From Paraclostridium ghonii (GTDB lineage Bacteria; Bacillota; Clostridia; Peptostreptococcales; Peptostreptococcaceae), in the NCBI RefSeq assembly GCF_023653455.1, contig NZ_JAKEDR010000193.1:1-5901 (forward strand): DNA of 5,901 nt, in the 5' to 3' direction. The number at the start of each line of letters is the position of its first letter. Position 1 is the first letter of the stretch. Made by a program: the position numbers and the translations under genes. Below are positions 1 to 5,234 of this stretch, in pieces. The notes under the pieces are model-generated. The model saw only the letters and a list, made by a program, of their open reading frames with translations. It was not told where the DNA came from and searched no databases.

Positions 1-151
1 ATATATATATATACATATACATGCCTTCTAATATATATTCTTGATTTATATAATATTCTATTGTATGCCCAAATACAACTGAAAACATTAACACCACTTT
101 AAGATTATCAACAAGATAATCTCGTTTTTCAATTTTACTATCTTTGTCCAA
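1..151 (-). CDS. Acyltransferase family 3 membrane protein, N-terminal part (runs off left edge)
   Basis: Fifty codons are open from a TTG start at 151 to the window edge. The translation has K-R-D-Y at residues 9-12, D-N-L-K at 15-18 and V-V-F-G-H at 25-29, then I-E-Y-Y-I. This is the usual N-terminus of acyltransferase-3 (OafA/YrhL-like) proteins: a charged tail, then a first membrane helix carrying a conserved histidine, here H29, regarded as needed for acyl transfer. Members are multi-pass membrane proteins, typically 330-400 residues, that O-acylate sugars or envelope polymers. TTG is chosen because AGAGG (160-164) lies 8 bases upstream and no ATG fits; the first in-frame ATG, at 88, would remove the conserved DNLK motif. 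The gene begins 18 bases after the hydrolase stop, so the two are probably co-transcribed. The visible end is coded by an alternating AT run, giving Y-M-Y-I-Y-I, as in the second helix of the family. The substrate is unknown. Confidence 0.8.
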   Translation of the reverse strand, partial: MDKDSKIEKRDYLVDNLKVVLMFSVVFGHTIEYYINQEYILEGMYMYIYI

Positions 152-169
152 TTTAATATCCTCTTTTCA

Positions 170-991
170 TTATTTTAAAAAGTCCAGAATAGTTTTTGAA
201 TCCTTTTTTCCTTTTCCTCTTACTATATTCAATATATTGCTATGATACATATTATCTAAAATAATTAATTTAGCTGATTTGTATTTATTAACTTTGTTAA
301 ATTCATCTACAAAACTCATTGAGCACTCAGGGTTTATTAATGAGTCTAATTTTCCATGTATACAAAGTACCTGTATATTTTCATTTCCTTCTATAAGATT
401 AATAGGATTTACATTATCTATATCTTGTCCCTTTGTATAGTTTTTAATAATTGATTTAGCATACTTTCTAGTACACTCTCTAAAGTTTAATACACCAGAT
501 ATAGATATAAACTTTTTAAATAATAGTTTATCTATACAATACTTTTTATGAAAATAACTATTAAAAACTAAATTAGCAGCTAGTTCTCCTCCTGCCGAGT
601 ATCCCATAACATAAATTTTATTTCTATCTCCTTTAACTTTTTCATTGCTTAGGAAATGTTTAAATCCATTGAATAAATCATCTATCTGAGATGGATATGT
701 AAATTTTGGAACAAGCCTATATGAAATTAAAACTACATTATATCCCTTTTTATTAAAATACTTACCTATGTAAGAATATCTCTTTGGACTCCCATGCCAC
801 CAACTACCACCATGAACAAAAAATATTATAGGACTTTTATCTTCAGCATTAAAAATTTTATAATATTGTCTTTTATGGTTTCCATATTTAACATTAAAGC
901 TATGTACATCAGAATCTTTAATATTTGCTGTTAAAATATTATACACCAAAGGAACTTTAAGCATACTTTCTTTTAGTCTATTTTTGTTCAT
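170..991 (-). CDS. Alpha/beta-hydrolase fold esterase/lipase (Aes / HSL-like)
   Basis: This 273-residue protein is a probable cytoplasmic carboxylesterase or deacylase; no signal peptide is visible. Family hallmarks appear in order: the oxyanion-hole motif H-G-G-S-W at 60-64, a Y-R-L segment at 91-93 followed by P-S-Q-I-D-D at 100-105, the nucleophile elbow G-Y-S-A-G at 130-134 with Ser132, the acid region H-G-K-L-D with Asp216, and a late His250 in Y-H-S. All three catalytic residues are therefore present, and the length is normal for the family. The ATG at 991 has AAGGAG (1001-1006) 9 bases upstream. A terminator-like hairpin sits just before the gene, and an acyltransferase-3 gene starts 18 bases after its stop. 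The pairing suggests turnover of an acyl ester made by the neighbour, but that is inference. The substrate cannot be read from the sequence. Confidence 0.85.
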   Translation of the reverse strand: MNKNRLKESMLKVPLVYNILTANIKDSDVHSFNVKYGNHKRQYYKIFNAEDKSPIIFFVHGGSWWHGSPKRYSYIGKYFNKKGYNVVLISYRLVPKFTYPSQIDDLFNGFKHFLSNEKVKGDRNKIYVMGYSAGGELAANLVFNSYFHKKYCIDKLLFKKFISISGVLNFRECTRKYAKSIIKNYTKGQDIDNVNPINLIEGNENIQVLCIHGKLDSLINPECSMSFVDEFNKVNKYKSAKLIILDNMYHSNILNIVRGKGKKDSKTILDFLK

Positions 992-1018
992 GTAATTTAT
1001 CTCCTTATCTTTTTTATT

Positions 1019-1050
1019 AAAAGCGCCTCAATAAAATAATATTGAGGCAC
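1019..1050 (-). terminator. Intrinsic terminator or attenuator between the DUF4397 and hydrolase genes
   Basis: The arms 1023-1032 and 1041-1050 form a 10-bp stem (one G-T wobble as minus-strand RNA) around an 8-base loop. On the minus strand the stem is followed by TTTTAAT. It lies 7 bases after the DUF4397 stop and 31 bases before the hydrolase ATG. The T-run is short, so termination may be partial. Confidence 0.75.
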
Positions 1051-1057
1051 TTCCTCT

Positions 1058-1687
1058 TTATTTGTTCATATAGGTTATTATATCTAAAGATTGTATAATT
1101 TCAATATCTGCTACATCCCCAATTAAATAAATTGTATAAATTTTTTTATCCTTTAGTTCTATTTTTTTACTTATTCTAACTTTGTCTTTATTTTCTTGCA
1201 TTTCTATATTACTTCCTTCTATAACAAAGTCATATATTCCCGTAGGCACTTGCGCATAATTTGTTCTTTTCCCAAAAGGAATTTCATCTATCATTTTCAC
1301 ATTATTTACAGTTAAATCAATAGGTTCTGTCGTCGGGGATAGATGAGCTATCCTAAATTTCGCATTAGAATCACATATTTCTTCATTTGGGTTTTCAAAA
1401 ACAGCAAGCATCATAAGCTTCGGCATTATTCCTGTTATAACTAAAGTTCCAACATTTCCTCCTGCTATAGTTAATTCTTGTTCTAGTATTAACTTTTTAT
1501 CATTACCACATTCATACACTTTCACCGTATAATCTCCAGGAAATGTTGGTGTATATGGAACAAATTCTCTGTATCTAACATTAGAAAACACAAGTATATC
1601 ATTAACATATACATCTATTTCATCACTATTTGCTGTAGCATTAAAAACCCTTATATAAGATGCATCATTATTAACCCTTATCTTCAT
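1058..1687 (-). CDS. DUF4397 domain protein with two repeats
   Basis: This 209-residue protein has the DUF4397 pattern twice. The first copy, about residues 10-86, reads Y-I-R-V-F-N-A, then I-D-V-Y-V-N-D at 24-30, S-N-V-R-Y at 35-39 and P-G-D-Y-T-V-K-V-Y at 50-58. The second, about 110-190, reads F-R-I-A-H-L-S-P at 111-118, I-D-L-T-V-N-N at 123-129, I-P-F-G at 136-139, P-T-G-I-Y at 148-152 and Y-T-I-Y-L-I-G at 184-190. Such repeats are predicted beta-rich; their function is not established. Many family members are secreted, but here there is no signal peptide, anchor or sorting motif, so export is not supported and a cytoplasmic or spore-associated location is possible. The ATG at 1687 has a strong GGGGGAG (1694-1700) 6 bases upstream. 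A hairpin terminator follows the stop. The 271-base upstream gap holds a candidate promoter and an 18-base inverted repeat. Confidence 0.78.
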   Translation of the reverse strand: MKIRVNNDASYIRVFNATANSDEIDVYVNDILVFSNVRYREFVPYTPTFPGDYTVKVYECGNDKKLILEQELTIAGGNVGTLVITGIMPKLMMLAVFENPNEEICDSNAKFRIAHLSPTTEPIDLTVNNVKMIDEIPFGKRTNYAQVPTGIYDFVIEGSNIEMQENKDKVRISKKIELKDKKIYTIYLIGDVADIEIIQSLDIITYMNK

Positions 1688-1719
1688 ACATATCTCCCCC
1701 TTGCATATAAAACATAATT

Positions 1720-1728
1720 TATTATATG
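1720..1728 (-). promoter_or_regulatory. Candidate promoter -10 for the DUF4397 gene
   Basis: The minus strand reads CATATAATA here, which contains a perfect TATAAT (1721-1726). It also fits the CATANNNTA form of sporulation sigma-E/sigma-K -10 elements. A start near 1713 would leave a leader of about 26 bases that keeps the full Shine-Dalgarno. No good TTGACA-like -35 lies 17 bases upstream, so which sigma factor would use it is open. AT-rich DNA yields such matches by chance. Confidence 0.4.
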
Positions 1729-1770
1729 TGGTTTATATTTCATATGATACTACAACAAATAGTATATATA

Positions 1771-1788
1771 TTATTACCTGGGTAATAA
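1771..1788. promoter_or_regulatory. 18-base inverted repeat, possible operator
   Basis: TTATTACC-TG-GGTAATAA has perfect 8-base arms around a 2-base centre. It lies 83 bases upstream of the DUF4397 ATG and about 45 bases upstream of the best -10 candidate. The form is typical of a dimeric regulator site. It is not a terminator, because no T-run follows on either strand. A weaker inverted repeat, ATACTA-N7-TAGTAT, lies beside it at 1747-1765. I do not recognise a specific regulator. Confidence 0.5.
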
Positions 1789-1890
1789 AACCATTGTAAT
1801 TACTAGGGTTAAGGCGTTTTTTATCTTTTTTTATCGTATATAGACATCCTTTTGTATTTCAATTTGTCATCTCATGTTATATTTACATTT

Positions 1891-1933
1891 AAAATAAAAA
1901 AGCTTCTACAAATTTATCCTCTGAAGAAGCTTT
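1891..1933 (-). terminator. Intrinsic terminator of the six-cysteine protein gene
   Basis: The arms 1899-1907 and 1925-1933 pair over 9 bp around a 17-base loop. On the minus strand the stem runs into TTTTTTATTTT. It lies 25 bases after the stop at 1959, in the right place and orientation to end that gene. The large loop is somewhat unusual. Confidence 0.75.
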
Positions 1934-1958
1934 AATATATATCATATATTAATATTTC

Positions 1959-2255
1959 CTATTTAATATCTTTATTTATTGATATTACCCTACTTTTTTT
2001 ATCACTAATTTTAGGGTTTTTTTTGCATTCTTTACAACCTTGCATTTTTTTTACAAAATTATCTACCATTTTAACTATATTGTATTTTTTTGCTAGCTCA
2101 AAGTTTTTACAATATCTAGCTTTAAAGAATATTTCATCTGGTATCCCATTTTTATATATGTCACATATTGGCTTTCCATTTTTAAACTGTACAAAGTTTT
2201 TACTTTTTAGAGTATATTTGCATTTATGACATTTTCTAGTTTTTAATCTCCACAT
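1959..2255 (-). CDS. Small six-cysteine protein, putative zinc-ribbon-like
   Basis: This is a 98-residue basic protein. Cysteines occur as C9-x2-C12, single C31 and C49, and C74-x2-C77, which could bind a metal such as zinc. The central stretch P-I-C-D-I-Y-K-N-G-I-P-D-E-I at 29-42 resembles small uncharacterised Firmicutes proteins that carry a Cys followed by a G-I-P-x-E-I motif, but the usual downstream H..PGDNG ending of those proteins is absent. No signal peptide or membrane helix is visible, and the C-terminus is rich in lysine and serine. The function is unknown; metal binding is inferred from the cysteines alone. It appears monocistronic, with a terminator 25 bases downstream and more than 170 bases to the next gene upstream. 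The ATG at 2255 follows an unusually long poly-G Shine-Dalgarno. The coding sequence contains runs of 7 and 8 A on the sense strand. Confidence 0.7.
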   Translation of the reverse strand: MWRLKTRKCHKCKYTLKSKNFVQFKNGKPICDIYKNGIPDEIFFKARYCKNFELAKKYNIVKMVDNFVKKMQGCKECKKNPKISDKKSRVISINKDIK

Positions 2256-2258
2256 ATT

Positions 2259-2267
2259 CTCCCCCCC
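2259..2267 (-). promoter_or_regulatory. Poly-G ribosome binding site of the six-cysteine gene
   Basis: The minus strand reads GGGGGGGAG followed by AAT-ATG. The 7-G run is striking in this AT-rich DNA. Spacing to the ATG is only 3 bases from the final AG and 5 from the G run, so a change in tract length would shift the ribosome binding register. Confidence 0.7.
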
Positions 2268-2301
2268 AAGTAAAGCTTTTCTTTTGCTCTTATTTATTTA
2301 T

Positions 2302-2310
2302 ATTTTATCA
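2302..2310 (-). promoter_or_regulatory. Candidate extended -10 promoter for the six-cysteine gene
   Basis: The minus strand reads TGATAAAAT, a TGN extension on a -10 that matches TATAAT at five of six positions. The hexamer 17 bases upstream (ATATCA) is a poor -35. The start would fall near 2295, giving a leader of about 40 bases. Confidence 0.35.
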
Positions 2311-2333
2311 TAAATATTTAGAATTGATATAAT
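2305..2333 (+). promoter_or_regulatory. Candidate plus-strand promoter facing the SASP-like gene
   Basis: TTATCA (2305-2310), a 17-base spacer and TATAAT (2328-2333) with a TGA extension form a better match to a sigma-A promoter than most here. It overlaps and diverges from the minus-strand candidate. No plus-strand gene follows. A transcript would meet the hairpin at 2372-2414 and then be antisense to the SASP-like gene. It may be a chance match. Confidence 0.25.
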
Positions 2334-2371
2334 ACTTAAGATATTTATTTAACATAAATTTATTTTTTCAC

Positions 2372-2414
2372 AAAAAAAGGTCGTCGCTCTATTTTTTAGT
2401 GCGACAGACCCTTT
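2372..2414 (-). terminator. Intrinsic terminator of the SASP-like gene
   Basis: The arms 2379-2387 and 2401-2410 pair with one bulged base (2406). After a T-T mismatch, three inner pairs (2389-2391 with 2397-2399) close the loop. The minus strand then reads TTTTTTT (2378-2372). It lies 14 bases after the stop at 2429. One arm plus loop (2389-2407) is identical over 19 bases to the terminator of the HAD gene. Confidence 0.85.
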
Positions 2415-2428
2415 ATTAATGATAACTA

Positions 2429-2647
2429 TTATATATCCATTCTTCCTTTAAAGTCACCTTTACCATTTTTTATATGACTTTTTCTATTCATTGTTTTTTT
2501 GCTATATTTAGCTTCTCCTTGAGATGCTAATTTTACATTAACTTCAGTTGATTCACATCCATTTATACCTAGCTCTTCTGCAATTTCTTCTTTATTTTGT
2601 TTATAAAGTTCAACTTTAGTTAAATTTTGTTTTTTATTGTTAGTCAT
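2429..2647 (-). CDS. Small basic protein, possible minor small acid-soluble spore protein (SASP)
   Basis: This 72-residue, lysine-rich, hydrophilic protein has one cysteine (C31) and no signal peptide or membrane segment. Residues 19-28, K-E-E-I-A-E-E-L-G-I, match the E-I-A-x-E-(F/L)-G segment of alpha/beta-type SASPs. In those proteins this segment holds the cleavage site of the germination protease GPR. SASPs coat spore DNA and supply amino acids on germination. The second hallmark of the alpha/beta type, a glycine-rich G-x-x-G-G block, is absent: the C-terminus is instead a basic tail, K-S-H-I-K-N-G-K-G-D-F-K-G-R. It is therefore a divergent or minor member at best, and may be an unrelated small protein. 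The ATG at 2647 has AAAGGAAGG (2653-2661) 5 bases upstream. It has its own terminator and a possible sigma-G promoter, which would suit forespore expression. Confidence 0.6.
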   Translation of the reverse strand: MTNNKKQNLTKVELYKQNKEEIAEELGINGCESTEVNVKLASQGEAKYSKKTMNRKSHIKNGKGDFKGRMDI

Positions 2648-2679
2648 ATTTACCTTCCTTTCTAAATTATACTCATTAT

Positions 2680-2709
2680 TATTGTGCTTATTTTTTAAAA
2701 TTAAATTCT
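2680..2709 (-). promoter_or_regulatory. Candidate sigma-G-like promoter of the SASP-like gene
   Basis: The minus strand has AGAATT (2704-2709), a 17-base spacer and CACAATA (2680-2686). These match the sigma-G elements TGAATA and CATACTA at 4 of 6 and 5 of 7 positions. A start near 2673 gives a leader of about 25 bases with the whole ribosome binding site. The perfect TATAAT at 2666-2671 lies too close to the Shine-Dalgarno to serve as a usual promoter. Confidence 0.35.
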
Positions 2710-2723
2710 AGTAAATCATTTAC

Positions 2724-2755
2724 AAAAAAATAAAGAGCTTTCGCTCTTTATTTTT
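2724..2755 (-). terminator. Intrinsic terminator of the transporter gene, GAAA tetraloop
   Basis: A perfect 13-bp stem (2726-2738 with 2743-2755) is capped, on the minus strand, by a GAAA tetraloop of the stable GNRA class. The 3' arm ends in TTTTTTT. The first two bases of the TAA stop codon (2756-2754) lie inside the stem. Confidence 0.9.
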
Positions 2756-4169
2756 AAAGTCCTAATTGAAGTCCTAAAACTAAGAATCCAATTGCAGCTA
2801 TTGTAAGCATCGCCAACAGAGGAGCTATAAATTTAATCCACTTATCCCAAGGAACTCTAGCTACAGCTAATGCTCCCATTAAAACTCCTGATGTAGGTGT
2901 AATCATATTCATAAATCCTGATCCAAATTGGAATGCAGTTACTATTTGTTGTGCTGCAACACCTACCAAATCTCCAAGTGGTGCAAGTACTGGTATCGTA
3001 AGCGATGCAAGTCCTGATGATGATGGTATTAAAATTGTCAAAGCGCCCTCAAGGAAGAATGTTAAAACTATAAATATAGACTTTGGAAGTCCATTTAATA
3101 AATTTGCAGCTGAATTTAATATACTATCTATTATAAATCCATTTTGAGCAACTATTACTATACCACGTGCTAAAGCTATAGCTAACCCAGCAGTAATTAA
3201 ATCTTTTGCTCCCTCTTCAAAAGCTTCTACAATTTCATCTTGCTTTAATCCTCCAAATATTCCAGATAATATGCCCATTGCACAGAATATCATACATATT
3301 TCTGGTATATTCCATTTCTTTACAATTACACCATAAACCATTCCTGCCATACCTACAGTAAATATAACTAAAACTGCTAATTCTTTTTTAGTAAATGGTT
3401 TTATAGAAGAGTTCTCCATTACAAAATGGTCTCTATTTTTTTTATCTAATTCATATACAATTGATTTTTGTGGATTCTTTTTAACTTTGTTAGCATGAAA
3501 CATAACAAAGGCTATAGATATTGCCATTATTACAACAAAAATTATACTTCTATATCCAATTCCTGAACCTGGTACTATGTTAGCTAAAGCTTGTGCTATA
3601 CCTGTTGAAAATGGATTTATTGTAGACGCTGCAGTCCCTGCTGCTGCTCCAATAAATACTATTGACATTCCGGTTAGAGAGTCATAACCTAAACTTACCA
3701 TCATTGGAATAAATATAATATAAAATGGCAGTGCTTCTTCATGCATTCCAAAGGTCGTTCCTCCTAATCCAAATAAAATCATACATATTGGAATAATCAA
3801 AAATTCCAATCCTTTCATCCTGGAAAGCGTATGCCCAATACCTGCTTCTATAGCTCCAGTTTTATTTACAATCCCAAATGCTCCTCCAACGAAAATTACA
3901 AATCCTACAACTTCTGCAGCATCTATAAATCCAGCTATTGGAGCTTTAAATATTTCTGGTATTCCCTGTGGATTTGACTCTACTTCTTTATATGTACCTG
4001 GAACAACTACACTTCTTTCATTAATTTCTGTTCTCTCAAATTGGCCACTTGGTATTACCCAAGTTAATCCCGCCATAAAAATAATCAATGCAAAGATTAT
4101 TGTAAAAGTGTGCGGAATTTTAATCTTTTTCTTTTTTTTGTTGTTTTCTAAAACCTCTGATTTGCTCAT
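2754..4169 (-). CDS. yfcC: YfcC family transporter (DcuC superfamily)
   Basis: This 471-residue polytopic membrane protein matches the usual YfcC length. YfcC proteins belong to the DcuC carrier group and are often described as putative basic amino-acid or dicarboxylate carriers; the substrate here is not known. A lysine-rich cytoplasmic tail (1-18) leads to the first helix, about 20-40, ending in the family motif L-T-W-V-I-P-S-G at 35-42. Further hydrophobic segments lie near 85-105, 121-137, 147-160, 165-180, 207-224, 263-283, 288-306, 323-341, 363-381, 385-404 and 446-466. Conserved loops include F-G-M-H-E-E at 140-145 with two buried acidic residues, I-N-P-F-S-T-G at 184-190 and, in the second half, P-S-S-S-G at 382-386 and I-T-P-T-S-G at 423-428. 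The paired N-P-F-S-T-G and T-P-T-S-G turns suggest an inverted two-half fold. The ATG at 4169 has AGGGAG (4177-4182) 7 bases upstream. It appears monocistronic. Confidence 0.9.
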   Translation of the reverse strand: MSKSEVLENNKKKKKIKIPHTFTIIFALIIFMAGLTWVIPSGQFERTEINERSVVVPGTYKEVESNPQGIPEIFKAPIAGFIDAAEVVGFVIFVGGAFGIVNKTGAIEAGIGHTLSRMKGLEFLIIPICMILFGLGGTTFGMHEEALPFYIIFIPMMVSLGYDSLTGMSIVFIGAAAGTAASTINPFSTGIAQALANIVPGSGIGYRSIIFVVIMAISIAFVMFHANKVKKNPQKSIVYELDKKNRDHFVMENSSIKPFTKKELAVLVIFTVGMAGMVYGVIVKKWNIPEICMIFCAMGILSGIFGGLKQDEIVEAFEEGAKDLITAGLAIALARGIVIVAQNGFIIDSILNSAANLLNGLPKSIFIVLTFFLEGALTILIPSSSGLASLTIPVLAPLGDLVGVAAQQIVTAFQFGSGFMNMITPTSGVLMGALAVARVPWDKWIKFIAPLLAMLTIAAIGFLVLGLQLGL

Positions 4170-4215
4170 AATTAGTCTCCCTGTGATAATTCCTCTTTTT
4201 AGATTGATAATTTTG

Positions 4216-4233
4216 TGACATCCTTTTACGTCA
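4216..4233. promoter_or_regulatory. Imperfect inverted repeat in the transporter leader
   Basis: On the minus strand TGACGT-N6-ATGTCA has 6-base arms with one G-T pairing. It would lie roughly 22-39 bases downstream of the start predicted from the extended -10 at 4263-4271, where a repressor site or small leader hairpin could act. I assign no regulator. Confidence 0.35.
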
Positions 4234-4262
4234 AACTCTATATTTTTACCCTTTTCAACAAA

Positions 4263-4271
4263 ATTATAGCA
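4263..4271 (-). promoter_or_regulatory. Extended -10 promoter of the transporter gene
   Basis: The minus strand reads TGCTATAAT: a perfect TATAAT with the TGN extension that lets sigma-A promoters work with a poor -35. The hexamer 17 bases upstream is ATATAT, so the extension would matter. The start is expected near 4256, giving a leader of about 87 bases. Confidence 0.6.
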
Positions 4272-4345
4272 TATTTTGGGAATTTATATATAAATTTTTT
4301 AATTTTTTCTAAAATTTTTAAATTTATATATTTTCAAGTAGTTTT

Positions 4346-4398
4346 TAAATAAAAATGGCTGTCACACTATTTTTTAGTGCGACAGCCATTTTTATTTA
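4346..4398 (-). terminator. Long intrinsic terminator of the HAD hydrolase gene
   Basis: A stem of about 24 bp (4346-4369 with 4375-4398) closes a 5-base loop. The one imperfect position (4364/4380) is A-C as plus-strand RNA but a G-U wobble as minus-strand RNA, so folding favours the minus strand. The 3' arm ends in ATTTTTATTTA. The TAA stop of the gene is part of the outer stem. The core (4367-4385) is shared with the terminator at 2372-2414. Confidence 0.9.
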
Positions 4399-5193
4399 TT
4401 TTAATATTTCATTTAAAGCTTTTGCTACTCCATCTTCGGTATTTTTACATGTTATAAAATTTGCATTTTCTTTTACTATATTCTCTGCATTTCCCATTGC
4501 AATTCCCATGCCTGCATACTTTATCATGCTTAGGTCGTTATGATTGTCTCCAAAAGTTATAATTTCACTTTTGTCTATACCTAAATATTTACCTAAACTT
4601 TCTACAGCACTTCCTTTATTAACACCTTTTTTCATAATCTCTATATTATCAAAAAATGATTTTGTTAGTTCTATGTCTTCAATATTTTTTAAATCTTCTT
4701 CTACTTTGCAAAGTAGTTCCAGATTACTTTCTATTACTAAAAACTTCAAAATATTTTTTCCTATTATCTGCTCTTTTATATTATCACTTTCTATTATTTT
4801 TATATTTAAATCTTCCTGCATCTGGTATTTTCTAAGCCATTCATTTATATGTGTAGTAAATATAGTATCATCTGTGAAACATTGATAGTAAATATTGTTT
4901 TTTTCTAAAACATCAATTATTTTATTACATATATGATTATCTATTATACTTTCATAAATTATTTCCCCGCTTGACTCTTTTATTAAAGCTCCATTGCAGC
5001 ATATTATAGGAGTTTTTATTCCTAATTCTTTTGCATACTTAATAGTTGACTCATATATCCTCCCCGTTGCAATAGCTACATTAATACCTTTTTCTGATGC
5101 ATATTTCAATGCAGCCTTATTTTTTTCACTTATTTGATGATCTCCATTTAATAAAGTTCCATCCATATCTGTTACTATTAATTTGTAATTCAT
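4396..5193 (-). CDS. Cof-type HAD-IIB family sugar-phosphatase-like hydrolase
   Basis: This 265-residue cytoplasmic phosphatase has all four HAD motifs. Motif I is D-M-D-G-T-L at 9-14, with nucleophile Asp9 and acid/base Asp11. Motif II is A-T-G-R at 42-45. Motif III is the lysine in N-K-G, Lys193. Motif IV is G-D-N-H-N-D at 215-220, with Asp216 and Asp220 for magnesium. The C-N-G-A segment at 66-69 and the large insert at about 85-185 are the type IIB cap, which sets the substrate. Relatives dephosphorylate sugar phosphates, pyridoxal phosphate or flavin precursors, so the substrate cannot be named. Length is typical and the protein is complete. The ATG at 5193 has a near-perfect GAGGAGG (5199-5205) 5 bases upstream. 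It appears to be transcribed alone, with a sigma-A-like promoter, a palindrome in the leader and a strong terminator. Confidence 0.93.
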   Translation of the reverse strand: MNYKLIVTDMDGTLLNGDHQISEKNKAALKYASEKGINVAIATGRIYESTIKYAKELGIKTPIICCNGALIKESSGEIIYESIIDNHICNKIIDVLEKNNIYYQCFTDDTIFTTHINEWLRKYQMQEDLNIKIIESDNIKEQIIGKNILKFLVIESNLELLCKVEEDLKNIEDIELTKSFFDNIEIMKKGVNKGSAVESLGKYLGIDKSEIITFGDNHNDLSMIKYAGMGIAMGNAENIVKENANFITCKNTEDGVAKALNEILK

Positions 5194-5234
5194 ATTTGCC
5201 TCCTCAAATGATATTAAAATTTTAGTTATATTTT

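Noticed and set aside
156..170. ATG overlapping the hydrolase stop (TAATG)
   Set aside because: It looks like translational coupling, but the frame closes after five codons (M-K-R-G-Y). The TTG at 151 with its own AGAGG is the real next start.
1688..1898. Riboswitch or structured leader before the DUF4397 gene
   Set aside because: No T-box, c-di-GMP, SAM, glycine or similar core motif can be recognised. The predicted leader is only about 26 bases, and no terminator/antiterminator pair is seen.
2023..2229. Plus-strand open frame of 68 codons
   Set aside because: It lies wholly opposite the six-cysteine gene, has no Shine-Dalgarno and gives a low-complexity F/L-rich translation typical of the reverse of AT-rich coding DNA.
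2666..2671. Sigma-A promoter for the SASP-like gene based on a perfect TATAAT
   Set aside because: Its start would fall inside the Shine-Dalgarno at 2653-2661, and the hexamer 17 bases upstream (AAAATA) is not a -35.
4293..4325. CodY-box-like AATTTT...AAAATT sequence upstream of the transporter
   Set aside because: It differs from the AATTTTCWGAAAATT consensus at about four positions, including the centre. Such A/T blocks are expected by chance here.
4355..4885. Two plus-strand open frames (4355-4543 and 4544-4885)
   Set aside because: Both are antisense to the HAD hydrolase, whose motifs are complete. The first begins inside the terminator hairpin. Their translations are S/F/I-rich with no family resemblance.
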